Part shown: one piece after another, positions 45,651 through 54,103 of the stretch | Layout of the letters: each line of letters starts with the position of its first letter | Numbering within the stretch: position 1 is the stretch's first letter | NCBI GenBank assembly: GCA_965206655.1 | Contig: CBDBKC010000038.1 | Location: forward strand, 992,001-1,056,000 | DNA from: JAPPLB01 sp965206655 | GTDB lineage: Bacteria; Acidobacteriota; Terriglobia; Bryobacterales; UBA6623 | Reading direction: 5' to 3' | Length of the DNA: 64,000 nucleotides | Program-made: the position numbers and the translations under genes | Notes under the pieces: generated by a model | Seen by the model: the letters and a program-made list of their open reading frames with translations, nothing else | Databases searched by the model: none | Told to the model about the DNA's origin: nothing

Positions 45651-45925
45651 GTGGGGTATCCATTTGACTCAGGCAGCCACAAGATGTTGTGGTCGCGCGA
45701 AAGCATCTACCAAGAAGCGAATCCCGAGGTTACTGCTCTGGCGCGGCGTGGGGCTGCGTAGCGCGTCCGATTCTCGGAGTTGCCGCCCGAAGGCTGCCAC
45801 CGCAATGAATTCGCGTGTGGGTCGGCTTGGCGGCCACTCGCACGATTCTCGCAATCTCACATTCCTGTTCCGGAGCCGCGAGGCCACAACCCATAGGGTG
45901 TACCTGAATGAAGTGGATACCCCAC
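45651..45925 (+). mobile_element. 275-bp inverted-repeat element, copy C (opposite orientation)
   Basis: Reverse complement of copy A with no difference that I can see. Terminal repeats GTGGGGTATCCA and TGGATACCCCAC are intact. Flanks share TTGTTGGAA at 45641-45649 and 45926-45934; the left side has one extra A (45650) next to the element, so either the insertion added a base or the exact boundary includes it. No gene is interrupted here that I can recognise. Confidence 0.92.
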
Positions 45926-46138
45926 TTGTTGGAATTGTGGGAGGCAGATATTTTGTGGCGCTGTGACTCGGTTTTGGGGGAGGGGTTGGGTTCCGTGGAG
46001 ACCCTCTGACTTGATAGGGGGACAGTCAGATCTGCCTACCAAGCCCAGTATGTAGGTCGTTAAAGTACTGAAACTAAAGAGAGTTTCTGTTCGCGGTAGC
46101 CGAGCCAAATCGCCGATCGTTCGGGCAGAAATTCTGTA

Positions 46139-46144
46139 TAATAT
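46139..46144 (+). promoter_or_regulatory. -10 box (TATAAT) upstream of the DUF4188 gene
   Basis: A consensus TATAAT about 84 bp before the ATG at 46228. The -35 region is weak (around 46116-46121). Likely the promoter of the downstream gene, with a leader of about 77 nt. Confidence 0.4.
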
Positions 46145-46227
46145 TGATAGGAAGCAAGTTACGAGCTACGTACCGTGGAGTTTAGGTGGCTGTCCCCCCT
46201 CTCCCCGGCAGCAGGAGTGACACACCC

Positions 46228-46716
46228 ATGAGAAAGATCATCGATCAACGAATGTCGGCCGAGTTGGACGGCGAGTTTGTCGTCTTCTTGATTGGCATCC
46301 GCATTAACAAACCCTGGAAGATCCACAAGTGGCTTCCGGCGTTTCTCGCGATGCCCAAGATGCTCAAAGAACTCGAAGCCGATCCGGATTCAGGTTTTCT
46401 CGGCCACAACGGCCTGTCCCTTGCCGGAAGCGTCCAGTATTGGAGATCTTTCGAACATCTCGAAGCGTACGCGCGCAGCAAGGATAAGATCCACTGGCCG
46501 GCGTGGGTGGACTTCAATCGCAGGGTGGGTCAAAGCAGAGGCGATGTCGGCATCTGGCACGAAACCTACCTGATTCGACCTGGCGAGTACGAAGCGATCT
46601 ATAGCGGCATGCCCAAGTACGGACTCGGGAAGGTTGGCAGGCTAGTTCCGGCTTCCGGCCGGCGCGAAGGGGCTCGTGATCGCTTGAGCGCCGCCAAGAG
46701 TACGGGCGGATCTTGA
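46228..46716 (+). CDS. DUF4188 family protein (putative monooxygenase fold)
   Basis: 162 residues. Family features: VVFLIGIRINKPWKIHKWLP, MPKMLKELEADPDSGFLGH, SVQYWRSFEHLEAYARSKD and VGIWHETYLIRPGEYEAIYSGMP. These are typical of DUF4188, a dimeric ferredoxin-like domain related to haem-dependent or antibiotic-biosynthesis monooxygenases; activity not established here. The ATG at 46228 has CAGGAGTG upstream; an earlier in-frame start at 46186 is less likely. Surrounded by repeats and fragments. Confidence 0.82.
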   Translation: MRKIIDQRMSAELDGEFVVFLIGIRINKPWKIHKWLPAFLAMPKMLKELEADPDSGFLGHNGLSLAGSVQYWRSFEHLEAYARSKDKIHWPAWVDFNRRVGQSRGDVGIWHETYLIRPGEYEAIYSGMPKYGLGKVGRLVPASGRREGARDRLSAAKSTGGS

Positions 46717-46740
46717 CCCGCCGAAACAGAGCGCCGGCTT

Positions 46741-46833
46741 CAGGGAAGAACGCTGTTCGCCTTCGGCGGTGCGCGGGCCGGTGGAATGCTGTGCGTTTTG
46801 TTTGTTGGCTTTCTGCTGTGCTGCTGTGGACAT
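46741..46833 (-). pseudogene. N-terminal fragment of a conserved hypothetical protein
   Basis: The first 31 codons from ATG 46833 (KANKQNAQHSTGPRTAEGEQ) match the start of a family that is abundant in Acidobacteria, which as I recall usually reads STGPxTxEGKxRSSxNALxHGL. After RSSL the reading diverges and the gene is lost. The 62-bp repeat with a hairpin lies directly upstream, with AGGAG before the ATG, so the repeat may be the leader of this family. Confidence 0.6.
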
Positions 46834-46840
46834 GGTAATT

Positions 46841-46902
46841 TCTCCTGACTTTGATTTATCGATTTATCGGGTCGACGGTTTCCGCGCCTTTGGCGCGGGC
46901 CG
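46841..46902. repeat. 62-bp direct repeat with perfect hairpin, copy 2
   Basis: Counterpart of 45436-45498. The hairpin arms are 46882-46888 and 46892-46898. On the minus strand it lies just upstream of the ATG at 46833 and ends in the sequence AGTCAGGAG, so it could be a 5' leader. The remaining spacer up to 47162 shows no gene. Confidence 0.8.
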
Positions 46903-47162
46903 CCGGGTGCGACCCTTCCTATTCTTGAGCCACTTTTGGCAAACTTGGTTGCCGCCTCGGCATGGGGATTCCGGTTGGCTCCGAGTTGGAATTCGTCGAC
47001 GAAGCAGCGATGATGGAAGGGATGGAAGGCCGCCGGGACTTGTAGGACTCGGGGCGGGACATTGCATAGGCCTCAGCAAGTCCCCGCCGGATGGTCCGGG
47101 TATATGCGGTCACTCGGCGTTCCTTGTGCAGCGTCGCAAGAGCCCGGGAGGATGAGAGCAGG

Positions 47163-47807
47163 ATGAAACGATTCCTTCGTTGTGTATCGGTCATGAGCGC
47201 CTCCTTGCTGCTGGGAGTGGCCGTGGCTGCGGAGTTGCCCTCCAAAGCTAAATCGGTGGGACGCGGGACGAAGCGATCGTTGGCGGAGTCGCAGACGCAG
47301 AGAATGCTGAAATGGGGCGGCAAGGCTCGTTTCGTTTACCGCTTTCGGCTTGCAGGTTCCGATGTGCTGAACGGTCTGCGGGTCTACAATCCCTCCAACA
47401 CGACCGGCGTCGTGCGAGTCATCTCTAGCGGGCCCGGGGGGACCTCGCAAGCCAAGATGTTTCGGAAGATCGCTGCCGGCGATGCGGTGGTCTTTGCCCC
47501 CGAGGAATTGGGCTGGCTATTCGGGGATCAAGTCCTCGTCAAGATGTCACCAGGTTTGACGGCTTCGTTGACGTCAGCCGCCAATTCGATGCAGTTGCCG
47601 CGCATCAAAGGGGTCAGCGTCTACGATGTCTTCAGCGACGACCGGCGGGCCGAGATGAGCGCCGGCGGCAAGACTACCGTCGTTCCCCTCACCGCCGGCT
47701 CTTCCGCCCCTGCAAAGAACTCATCCATTCACTCCGCGGATGCCCCGAGCACTTCGATCTGGGTCGCCCACGACAAAACGTTGTCCAAGAAGAGGAGCAC
47801 CAAGTGA
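47163..47807 (+). CDS. Secreted hypothetical protein, partner of the PPC-repeat protein
   Basis: 214 residues from ATG 47163, with a signal peptide (VMSASLLLGVAVAAE). GGAGGATGAGAGCAGG upstream provides ribosome binding. The mature protein is basic and Ser/Thr-rich, with VYRFRLAGSDVLNGLRVYN and PGGTSQAKMFRKIAAGDAVV. No domain recognised. Its stop overlaps the next gene's GTG by 4 bases, so the two are translated from one transcript and probably act together at the cell surface. Confidence 0.7.
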   Translation: MKRFLRCVSVMSASLLLGVAVAAELPSKAKSVGRGTKRSLAESQTQRMLKWGGKARFVYRFRLAGSDVLNGLRVYNPSNTTGVVRVISSGPGGTSQAKMFRKIAAGDAVVFAPEELGWLFGDQVLVKMSPGLTASLTSAANSMQLPRIKGVSVYDVFSDDRRAEMSAGGKTTVVPLTAGSSAPAKNSSIHSADAPSTSIWVAHDKTLSKKRSTK

Positions 47808-49798
47808 GTAGGGCATGGGGTGTTCCGATGAAACGAGAAGCAGGCGCAGCGAAAGGTCGGCGCAGGATTGCCGCGGCGCGATCGGTGGCTGTGTCGCTCT
47901 TGTTGGGCACGGCGCTGCAGGCGGGCATCACGCCCAAGCCGGATCCTATGCCCATCTCCCTGGGGCAGATTGTCAACGGGGTGCTGGAAGCCTCGGACGA
48001 TCGCACCCGTTTCGAAGACGGCAGCTTCGCGGACAACTATGAACTCACGCTGGACACGCCTCAGACCGTGATCATCGAGTTCAGATCCATTGCGTTTGAC
48101 TCGTTTCTGTCGGTCTTCGATAGCGAGGACAACTTCTTTGGATTGGACGACAACAGTGGTGGCGAGTTTGACTCCCGTCTGGAGCTCGAGCTGCCGGTTG
48201 GGATATTCATCATCGAAGCGACCTCGTTCGAACCCGGTGAGGGCGGCCCCTACACCCTGGCTGTCTTTCTGGAAGGCGCACCCCCACCCCCACCGCCACC
48301 GCCTCCCCCACCAACGCTCATCTCCCTAGGGGACACCGTGAACGGCCTGCTGGAAGCCTCGGACGCTCGCTCCAATGTCGGCGACGGCAGCTTCGCGGAC
48401 AACTATGTGCTCACACTGGACACCGCCCAAATCGTGACCATCGAGTTGAGCTCCAATGCGTTTGACACGTTTCTGTCCGTCTTCGTTGGCGAGGGAGGCC
48501 TGGGTGCAAGCGACGACGACGGCGGCCCCGGCAGTGATTCCCGTCTTGAACTGGCGCTGCCGGTTGGGACGTTCACCATCGAAGCCTCCTCGTCCGTGCC
48601 TGGTGACGGCGGTGCCTACACCCTATCGGTCACTGGGACAGTCGAACCCCCACCACCCCCGACGCCCATCGCCCTCGGGGAAACCGTCGACGGGGTGCTG
48701 GAAGACACGGACGCTCGCACCCGTTCCGGCGACGGCAGTTTTGCTGACAACTATCAGCTCACGCTGGACACCGCCCAGACCGTGACCATCGAGATGAACT
48801 CCACTGAGTTTGACGCGTTTCTGTCCGTCTACGATAGCGGGGAAAACTTGATTGAAATGGACGACGACGGCGGCAAGGGCGATGGCTCACGTCTGGATCT
48901 CGAGCTGCCGGCTGGGACCTTCATCATCGAAGCGACCTCGCTCACTCCTGGTGACAGCGGCCCCTACACCCTGTCGGTCTCCGTGCCAGACGCGCCCATT
49001 GAGCATGAGATCACGGATGTTGTCGACGCGGCCGGCGGCCAGGCGTTGATCTCTCCGGGGGCGATTGTGTCGGTTTTCGGCAGCTTCGTGGAAGCATCGG
49101 CGGAATCAAGCTCGATTCCTCTCAGCGAGGATCTGGGCGGGTTTTCCGTGACCTTCAACGGCATTCCGGGCGCGCTGTTCGGCGTATTCGACGACGCATT
49201 CGACGGCGAATTCGACCAATCGAACGTCCAGGTGCCTTGGAACGTGGACGTCAGCAGCGGCAAGGTGGAGGTCAAGGTCCACTGGAAGGATGATACGAGC
49301 GAGGTGTCGAGCGATCCGTTCGAGGCCGATGCTGCTTTGGCCTCGCCCGGGATCTTTATGTTCCCCTCGGGTACGACGAAGGCAATCGTGACCAATTTCA
49401 AGCTGGCCGGGGACGATGTGATCTCGGGCTCATGGGCGCAGCCGTCTGGTTCGATTCCAGACGTGGTGAGCCAACCGGCGGCGGTCGGGGGCGTCGCGAC
49501 GATCTGGTGCGGCGGCCTGGGCCCGGTCAGCCCGGTCCCCGCGACCGGTAACATCGCGCCGCCCGCAACGGTTCCGGTTGCGGAGAAGATCGTTCGCGTA
49601 TTCGTCGGTGGTATGGAGGCGCAAGTACTCGGCGCTGTGCTCCAGCCGACCAGCGTCGGCCTTAACCAGATCAACATCATCATTCCGGGTGTCACGCCGG
49701 GGGACGCAGTACCGATCGTGATTGAGGTGGAATGCCCAGACGGCACCAAGATCCGCAGCCGCGAAGATGCCACGATCGCGGTCCGAGCAGCGCCGTAG
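47804..49798 (+). CDS. Secreted protein with three PPC domains and a Solibacter-type C-terminal domain
   Basis: 664 residues. Signal region ARSVAVSLLLGTALQAG. Three tandem bacterial pre-peptidase C-terminal-like (PPC) domains, each running from a phrase like SLGQIVNGVLEASDDRTR through DGSFADNYELTLDT to GPYTLAV, are separated by proline linkers (11 consecutive prolines at about 48281-48313). The last 270 residues (GALISPG-like GQALISPGAIVSVFGSF, VPWNVDVSSGKVEVKV, LNQINIIIPGVTPGDAVPI) match the TIGR03437-type C-terminal domain of Solibacter. No protease domain is present. Likely a surface or secreted binding protein. Start could be ATG 47828. Confidence 0.83.
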   Translation: MSRAWGVPMKREAGAAKGRRRIAAARSVAVSLLLGTALQAGITPKPDPMPISLGQIVNGVLEASDDRTRFEDGSFADNYELTLDTPQTVIIEFRSIAFDSFLSVFDSEDNFFGLDDNSGGEFDSRLELELPVGIFIIEATSFEPGEGGPYTLAVFLEGAPPPPPPPPPPPTLISLGDTVNGLLEASDARSNVGDGSFADNYVLTLDTAQIVTIELSSNAFDTFLSVFVGEGGLGASDDDGGPGSDSRLELALPVGTFTIEASSSVPGDGGAYTLSVTGTVEPPPPPTPIALGETVDGVLEDTDARTRSGDGSFADNYQLTLDTAQTVTIEMNSTEFDAFLSVYDSGENLIEMDDDGGKGDGSRLDLELPAGTFIIEATSLTPGDSGPYTLSVSVPDAPIEHEITDVVDAAGGQALISPGAIVSVFGSFVEASAESSSIPLSEDLGGFSVTFNGIPGALFGVFDDAFDGEFDQSNVQVPWNVDVSSGKVEVKVHWKDDTSEVSSDPFEADAALASPGIFMFPSGTTKAIVTNFKLAGDDVISGSWAQPSGSIPDVVSQPAAVGGVATIWCGGLGPVSPVPATGNIAPPATVPVAEKIVRVFVGGMEAQVLGAVLQPTSVGLNQINIIIPGVTPGDAVPIVIEVECPDGTKIRSREDATIAVRAAP

Positions 49799-50335
49799 TG
49801 GCACACAGGGTTCGCCACCGCGAACAGGGCCATGGTGCGCCCGGGGCGGGAGCCCCCTCGAAAAGAACGACATAGCGCCTGTCCGCGGGATTGCTGTTGG
49901 AATATCGGGTACCGTCCACCTTTCCGCCGGCTGAAGCCCGCCTGGGCCTCTCGGCGGACTAGATCCGCCCTTGTCGGCAACGGTAGAGTCAGAGGCCATC
50001 AGAAGGGCGTATAGCGCCCCTCCCGGAAACTGAGCGCAATAATCGCCGGGTCTTCAGGCGGAAGTCATATCCTTAACCGGATGCGCTCCGCAATCCGTAA
50101 GCGAGCTTCTGAAACCATGTACTTAGTCATCACTACCAGCTCGTGTCCGCCTGCAAAGCCGGCAGCGGTGCGAGCAGGGTCCGAAAGCAGCAACGCCCCG
50201 CATCTCGCGAAGCAGAGCGGCAGGAGACGCTTCGCTGGTGAAGGAAGCAGCCTCGTTCCGATCCTCCAGATCTGTGCACGAAGGCGATTCGAACCGGCTA
50301 GCCGCCGCAAACTATAGCTATCATCAAGGAGGCGA
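49799..50335. other. Intergenic region, no gene supported
   Basis: Between the PPC protein and the histidine kinase. Holds small GC-rich hairpins, for example GGGCG...CGCCC near 50005-50020 and GCGAAGC...GCTTCGC near 50197-50235. A tRNA-like GGTTCGAATC occurs on the minus strand near 50285-50300, but no tRNA fold could be drawn. The AAGGAGGCGA just before 50336 is the ribosome site of the kinase. Confidence 0.6.
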
Positions 50336-52252
50336 ATGTCCCTTCGAGCGCGTCTCCGAACCTTCATCATTGCTCTGGTCGCCCTGATTGTCGCCGTCCT
50401 CTCATTGCTCAACGTGCGGGACGCCGTCGAGACGCGTTTCAGCGACGCTCTTTACCTCGCCGAAAGCAACGCCCAGGTCGTCGAAAGCTTCCTGATTCCG
50501 CTGGTAAACCAAGAGGCCGCGCTGCGTACGCCTCAGCCCCAAACCCTGGAAGAGGTAAAGCGCGTCTGGGCTCAAATTGTCGAGTTGAACCCTGACCTCG
50601 CGCTGTTTCTTGAAAAGATGGGCGGCGCCCGCTACATCGTCGAGATCGTTGTTACCGGTGAAGACAATCGCATCCTCGCCGCCTCTCTGCCCGGTCGCCA
50701 AGGTCAGAAGCTGCAGCCCGGTGCGGCCATGGAGGAGTTCGAGACCAAGAGCACGCTGGAGCAGGTCGACTTGATCCTCTCGCCGAACCAAGACTATCGG
50801 GTGACGCGCGAACTCGGCGTCCAAGGGGCGCAGGAACCGATCCTGGCGGTCCACGTGATCGTTTCAACTGTTCTACTCCGCGATGAGGTGATGCCGCAGG
50901 TCCGCAATCTCGGGTGGGTTTCGGCGGTTGCTCTGCTGATTGCGATCATCGTCTCCATTGTGGCGTCGAAATGGGCTTTCCGGCCGCTGGAGCGCATTGG
51001 TGAAGTCATCGATCGCATCGTCCGAGGCGAAACCGAGCGCGCGGCATCGCAATCGGTTTCGAAAGAAGAGGCGGCCGTCGAGTCGAAATTGAGCTTGCTG
51101 GGCAAGCAGTTTCAGGGCGCGCAGGCGGACGTCGCGGAGTTGCGCTCGAATGTCGACCAACTCCTCGATCGCATGGAGGAAGCCGTTCTTCTTTTCGGAC
51201 GCGACGATCTACTGGCCATGGCGGGCCGGGGGGCCGAGCGAATGCTGGGCTGGGGCCGCTGGGAGATGATGGGAAAGCACTTGCATGAGGTCTTCCCTTC
51301 CTCCACCGAATGGGGCGCGATCATCCAGGGAGCAATTCATGTCGGACGCGAAGTGCGTGACCAATCGGTGGTCCTCGAAAGACCGGACGGATCGAAGGTC
51401 GAAGTCCAACTGACCGTAGAGGTCGTCGAGGACTTTCCAAGCCGTGAAAGGGCGGGCAGTCTAATCACGATCCGGGAAGCCGATCCGCGGCGCCAGATTG
51501 AGTCGCAGCTCGATGTTTCGACGCGGCTGGCGGCCATCAGCCGCCTGACGAGCGGCGCGGCCCACGAGATCAAGAATCCCTTGAACTCCATCGCGCTTCA
51601 TCTGGAGGTCCTCAAGGGTAAGCTCGACGGCAGCGCTCCCGAGGCGGAGAGAGAGCTGAGCGTGATATCGAGAGAAATCACGCGTCTCGACCGCGTCGTT
51701 AAAAGCTTTCTGGACTTCACGCGGCCGGTCGAGCTGAGCCTCACGACGGTAGATCTGGCCGAGATCACGAAGGAAGTCGCCTCACTCGTGAAAACCGACG
51801 CCGTGGGACAAACGGTCGACGTGATCGCCACCAATGAATTCGATGCAGCCCCGATACAGGGCGATCGGGACTTGCTGATTCAGGCCATTCTCAATGTCGT
51901 CGTCAACGGCATTGAAGCAATGACCGAGGGCGGCCGACTAACGATCGGCGTCAGCGAATCCAGCGCGGGATGGCTGCTCACGGTCAAAGACGAAGGCCTA
52001 GGCGTTCCGGCCGAGCTGCGGGAGAAGATCTACAACCTGTACTTCTCAACCAAGGGCAAAGGAACGGGCATCGGGCTCGCGATGACGTTCCGGGTCGTGC
52101 AATTGCACGGTGGTACAATTGACTTCACGAGTAAGCAGAATGAGGGAACAACGTTCCGACTTTGTTTCCCGTTCGACCGGAGTGGAAAGTCCCCCAGCCC
52201 GTCCGCTACCGACGGACCTGCCAACGTAATGCGCGGACCCGCAGACGATTGA
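50336..52252 (+). CDS. Sensor histidine kinase (HAMP-PAS-HisKA-HATPase)
   Basis: 638 residues. First membrane helix TFIIALVALIVAVLSLL, extracytoplasmic sensor of about 160 residues, second helix VSAVALLIAIIVSIVAS, HAMP domain (WAFRPLERIGEVIDRIVRG), PAS domain around DLLAMAGRGAERMLGWGRWE, then HisKA with phospho-accepting His410 in GAAHEIKNPLNS. The ATPase domain has VVNGIEAMTEGG (N box), KDEGLGVP, and KGTGIGLAMTFRVVQLHGG (G2). It resembles NtrB/ZraS-like kinases, many of which pair with sigma-54 activators. No response regulator is adjacent. The ligand is unknown. The start follows AAGGAGG. Confidence 0.92.
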   Translation: MSLRARLRTFIIALVALIVAVLSLLNVRDAVETRFSDALYLAESNAQVVESFLIPLVNQEAALRTPQPQTLEEVKRVWAQIVELNPDLALFLEKMGGARYIVEIVVTGEDNRILAASLPGRQGQKLQPGAAMEEFETKSTLEQVDLILSPNQDYRVTRELGVQGAQEPILAVHVIVSTVLLRDEVMPQVRNLGWVSAVALLIAIIVSIVASKWAFRPLERIGEVIDRIVRGETERAASQSVSKEEAAVESKLSLLGKQFQGAQADVAELRSNVDQLLDRMEEAVLLFGRDDLLAMAGRGAERMLGWGRWEMMGKHLHEVFPSSTEWGAIIQGAIHVGREVRDQSVVLERPDGSKVEVQLTVEVVEDFPSRERAGSLITIREADPRRQIESQLDVSTRLAAISRLTSGAAHEIKNPLNSIALHLEVLKGKLDGSAPEAERELSVISREITRLDRVVKSFLDFTRPVELSLTTVDLAEITKEVASLVKTDAVGQTVDVIATNEFDAAPIQGDRDLLIQAILNVVVNGIEAMTEGGRLTIGVSESSAGWLLTVKDEGLGVPAELREKIYNLYFSTKGKGTGIGLAMTFRVVQLHGGTIDFTSKQNEGTTFRLCFPFDRSGKSPSPSATDGPANVMRGPADD

Positions 52253-52273
52253 AGAACATCGAAATCGGTCGGG

Positions 52274-53014
52274 GTGCGCTGTACCACGGAACTCATGCTT
52301 TCGCTCTCCAGCGCCGATCTACCTACGACCGCTTCCCCGAGCTCAGTTGACAAGCGTTTCGGGCTTGCCCGGCGATACGAGACTTCCGAGCCATGCCCGC
52401 TCCGGCGACAGCCTCGACCGTTTGCGCTCGCGCTACTGCTTGTGAGCCTTGGTGTTACCGGATGTGCGAAGAAAGAAACGACGACGCCTCCTCCAACCCC
52501 CATCCGAGCGGAGCCGACGATCGCACCTGGATCTCGGCCGTCAGGCCCTGTCTGGGAGTCGCAAACGCAAGATACGCTGCCCGCGCCGCAACCGATTCCA
52601 GCGGATGCGGCCGCGCTCGACCCTCCTCCACTCAGGATCGATCGCAGCGAACCTCCCGCCTCGGACAGCGGCGCCGCGCCAACAGAGCACGACCCGGCTA
52701 CCGCGGCCGGCAACCAGCCGCCGCGCCCACCAGCGGACGCGGGTCCGGCGCCTTTTCGGCTGGGCCAGATCCTCTCCGCGGAAGAGCGGCGGCTCTACAA
52801 CGAGATGATCGACCGGGATCTCCGCGCCGCCGAGCAGAGCCTGGCCGCGGCGCTCAGCCGCGGAAACCTTCAGGGACGAGCCACTCAGGTCCGGCGCGTA
52901 AGGGCCTTCATGACGCAGGTCGGAGAGGTACGCACGGATGATCTGCCTTTGGCCCGCAACCTCGCCGGACGAGCCCGTCTGCTGGCGGAAGATCTCGCCG
53001 GTCAGAGACCCTGA
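52274..53014 (+). CDS. Proline-rich lipoprotein, unknown function
   Basis: 246 residues. Lipobox (LLLVSLGVTGC) followed by a long Pro/Ala/Thr linker, then a short helical domain (LSAEERRLYNEMIDRDLRAA and RVRAFMTQVGEVRTDDLPL). The first 40 residues before the hydrophobic stretch are unusual, so the real start may be later (for example an in-frame start near residue 45). Position just before pilM, in the same direction and 21 bp away, suggests a role in the same envelope machine. No family recognised. Confidence 0.62.
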   Translation: MRCTTELMLSLSSADLPTTASPSSVDKRFGLARRYETSEPCPLRRQPRPFALALLLVSLGVTGCAKKETTTPPPTPIRAEPTIAPGSRPSGPVWESQTQDTLPAPQPIPADAAALDPPPLRIDRSEPPASDSGAAPTEHDPATAAGNQPPRPPADAGPAPFRLGQILSAEERRLYNEMIDRDLRAAEQSLAAALSRGNLQGRATQVRRVRAFMTQVGEVRTDDLPLARNLAGRARLLAEDLAGQRP

Positions 53015-53035
53015 ACGCCGCCGAACGAAATTCGC

Positions 53036-54103
53036 ATGCTGTCGCTAAAACCAAGTGATGACTCGCAAGATCTGGACCTCTCGGTGAAAGAGGCTTCGAC
53101 TAGCGCCGGAAGTCAGGATCTCGCTCCTCCGAAGCGCGCGCCGTTGTGGAAGAGGTTCTTCAGCAAACCCGTCGTCGGCCTCGATATCGGAACGAGCATG
53201 ATCAAGGCCGTCGTCCTCGAGCGACGAAACGACGGCCTCGCACTCAAGCGGATTGGCTACGCCGAAACCCCCCGCGGAGCGCTTACAAACGGTGTTCTCA
53301 CCGACAGCGTCGCCGTCTCCGAACAACTTCGGTTGTTGTTCACGGACTACGGTATACGGACGAGGCGGATCGCTGTCGGCACGGGTGGCGAGAAGGTCCT
53401 CTGCCAGACGGAAAGACTCGGCTGGAGATCACCGGAAGAACGGCTGGCTCTGATCGAGCAGAGCGTTGCCTCCACGATCCCGTACCCCATTGAGAGGGCC
53501 GCCGTGGCGTTCGAGGAGATGGAGCAGCCCGGCGAGGGAGACGGTGTTCTCTTCTGGGCAAGCGCACCGCTCGACCATGTGGACTGGCTCCGTGAGACCG
53601 TGGCTCTATCGGGCCGCCTGCCGGCCATCGTCGACATGGAAGCGTGTGCGTTGGCGAACGCTATCGTATACAACTATCAGCCCGCGGCGGACGCCGCATC
53701 CGTGTTGCTACACGTCGGAACGCGGAAAGTAATCGCTGGGCTGCTGCGTGGCGATCGCCTCGACTACGGGAGATGCGCCCCCATTCCAGGTCAACGGCCG
53801 GGCGAACGTCTGGTGTCTTTCACGGATCGAGTCCTCGGCTCGATCGACAGTTTCTGGGATGCGCTCAACCAAAGGGCAAAACCGCTCCGGTTGCAGCGCT
53901 TGTTCATTTCGGGAGGACCTCTCGAGGTCGCGGGAATCGGCGAGGCGCTCCATTCTCGATACGGACTTGGGGTGACCGAGGTGGACCCGTTCCGGCGCAT
54001 CTCGTGCTCGACGCAGGTAGACTCCGGAGCGCTATCGGCCGACGAGGGCTCCACGTTCTCCGTAGCGGTGGGCTTGGCCCTACGGGCTTTCGAGGAGTTA
54101 TGA
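53036..54103 (+). CDS. pilM: Type IV pilus assembly protein PilM (actin-like ATPase)
   Basis: 355 residues. The nucleotide-binding signature VVGLDIGTSMIKAVVLE begins the ASKHA fold, with later strands SVLLHVGTRKVIAGLL and RLFISGGPLEVAGIGEAL. PilM is a cytoplasmic ring protein binding the PilN N-terminus. The first 45 residues are an unstructured extension rich in Ser/Asp, before LWKRFFSKP. The stop overlaps the next gene's ATG by 4 bp. pilO, pilP and pilQ are not found in this window. Confidence 0.88.
   Translation: MLSLKPSDDSQDLDLSVKEASTSAGSQDLAPPKRAPLWKRFFSKPVVGLDIGTSMIKAVVLERRNDGLALKRIGYAETPRGALTNGVLTDSVAVSEQLRLLFTDYGIRTRRIAVGTGGEKVLCQTERLGWRSPEERLALIEQSVASTIPYPIERAAVAFEEMEQPGEGDGVLFWASAPLDHVDWLRETVALSGRLPAIVDMEACALANAIVYNYQPAADAASVLLHVGTRKVIAGLLRGDRLDYGRCAPIPGQRPGERLVSFTDRVLGSIDSFWDALNQRAKPLRLQRLFISGGPLEVAGIGEALHSRYGLGVTEVDPFRRISCSTQVDSGALSADEGSTFSVAVGLALRAFEEL

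Larger units (their letters stand above)
44957..46227. other. Gene-poor region with element copy C and repeats
   Basis: About 1.27 kb without a gene I can support. Open frames are present but are compositionally odd and lack family features. The segment 45197-45295 is strikingly G+T-rich on the plus strand. It also holds a 63-bp repeat (45436-45498) shared with 46841-46902, element copy C (45651-45925) and a TATAAT box at 46139. A minus-strand frame near 45281-45502 (KELREVRKQRARNAFFSG) may be the remnant of a longer hypothetical protein. Confidence 0.7.

Noticed and set aside
38727..45925. CRISPR array suggested by repeated sequence
   Set aside because: Only three long 275-bp copies, widely and irregularly spaced, with terminal inverted repeats and target duplications; this is a transposable element.
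48281..48990. Three DNA repeats in the PPC gene considered as a mobile or tandem repeat array
   Set aside because: They correspond to diverged protein domains in frame, not to DNA-level repeats.
50280..50300. tRNA-like T-loop GGTTCGAATC on the minus strand
   Set aside because: The flanking bases do not form a T stem, and there is no acceptor stem, anticodon arm or CCA nearby.
53644..54099. In-frame upstream extension of the PilN/AMIN-like gene through pilM
   Set aside because: The extension overlaps pilM fully and is low complexity; the MIRVNLLQP start with a 4-bp overlap is far more convincing.
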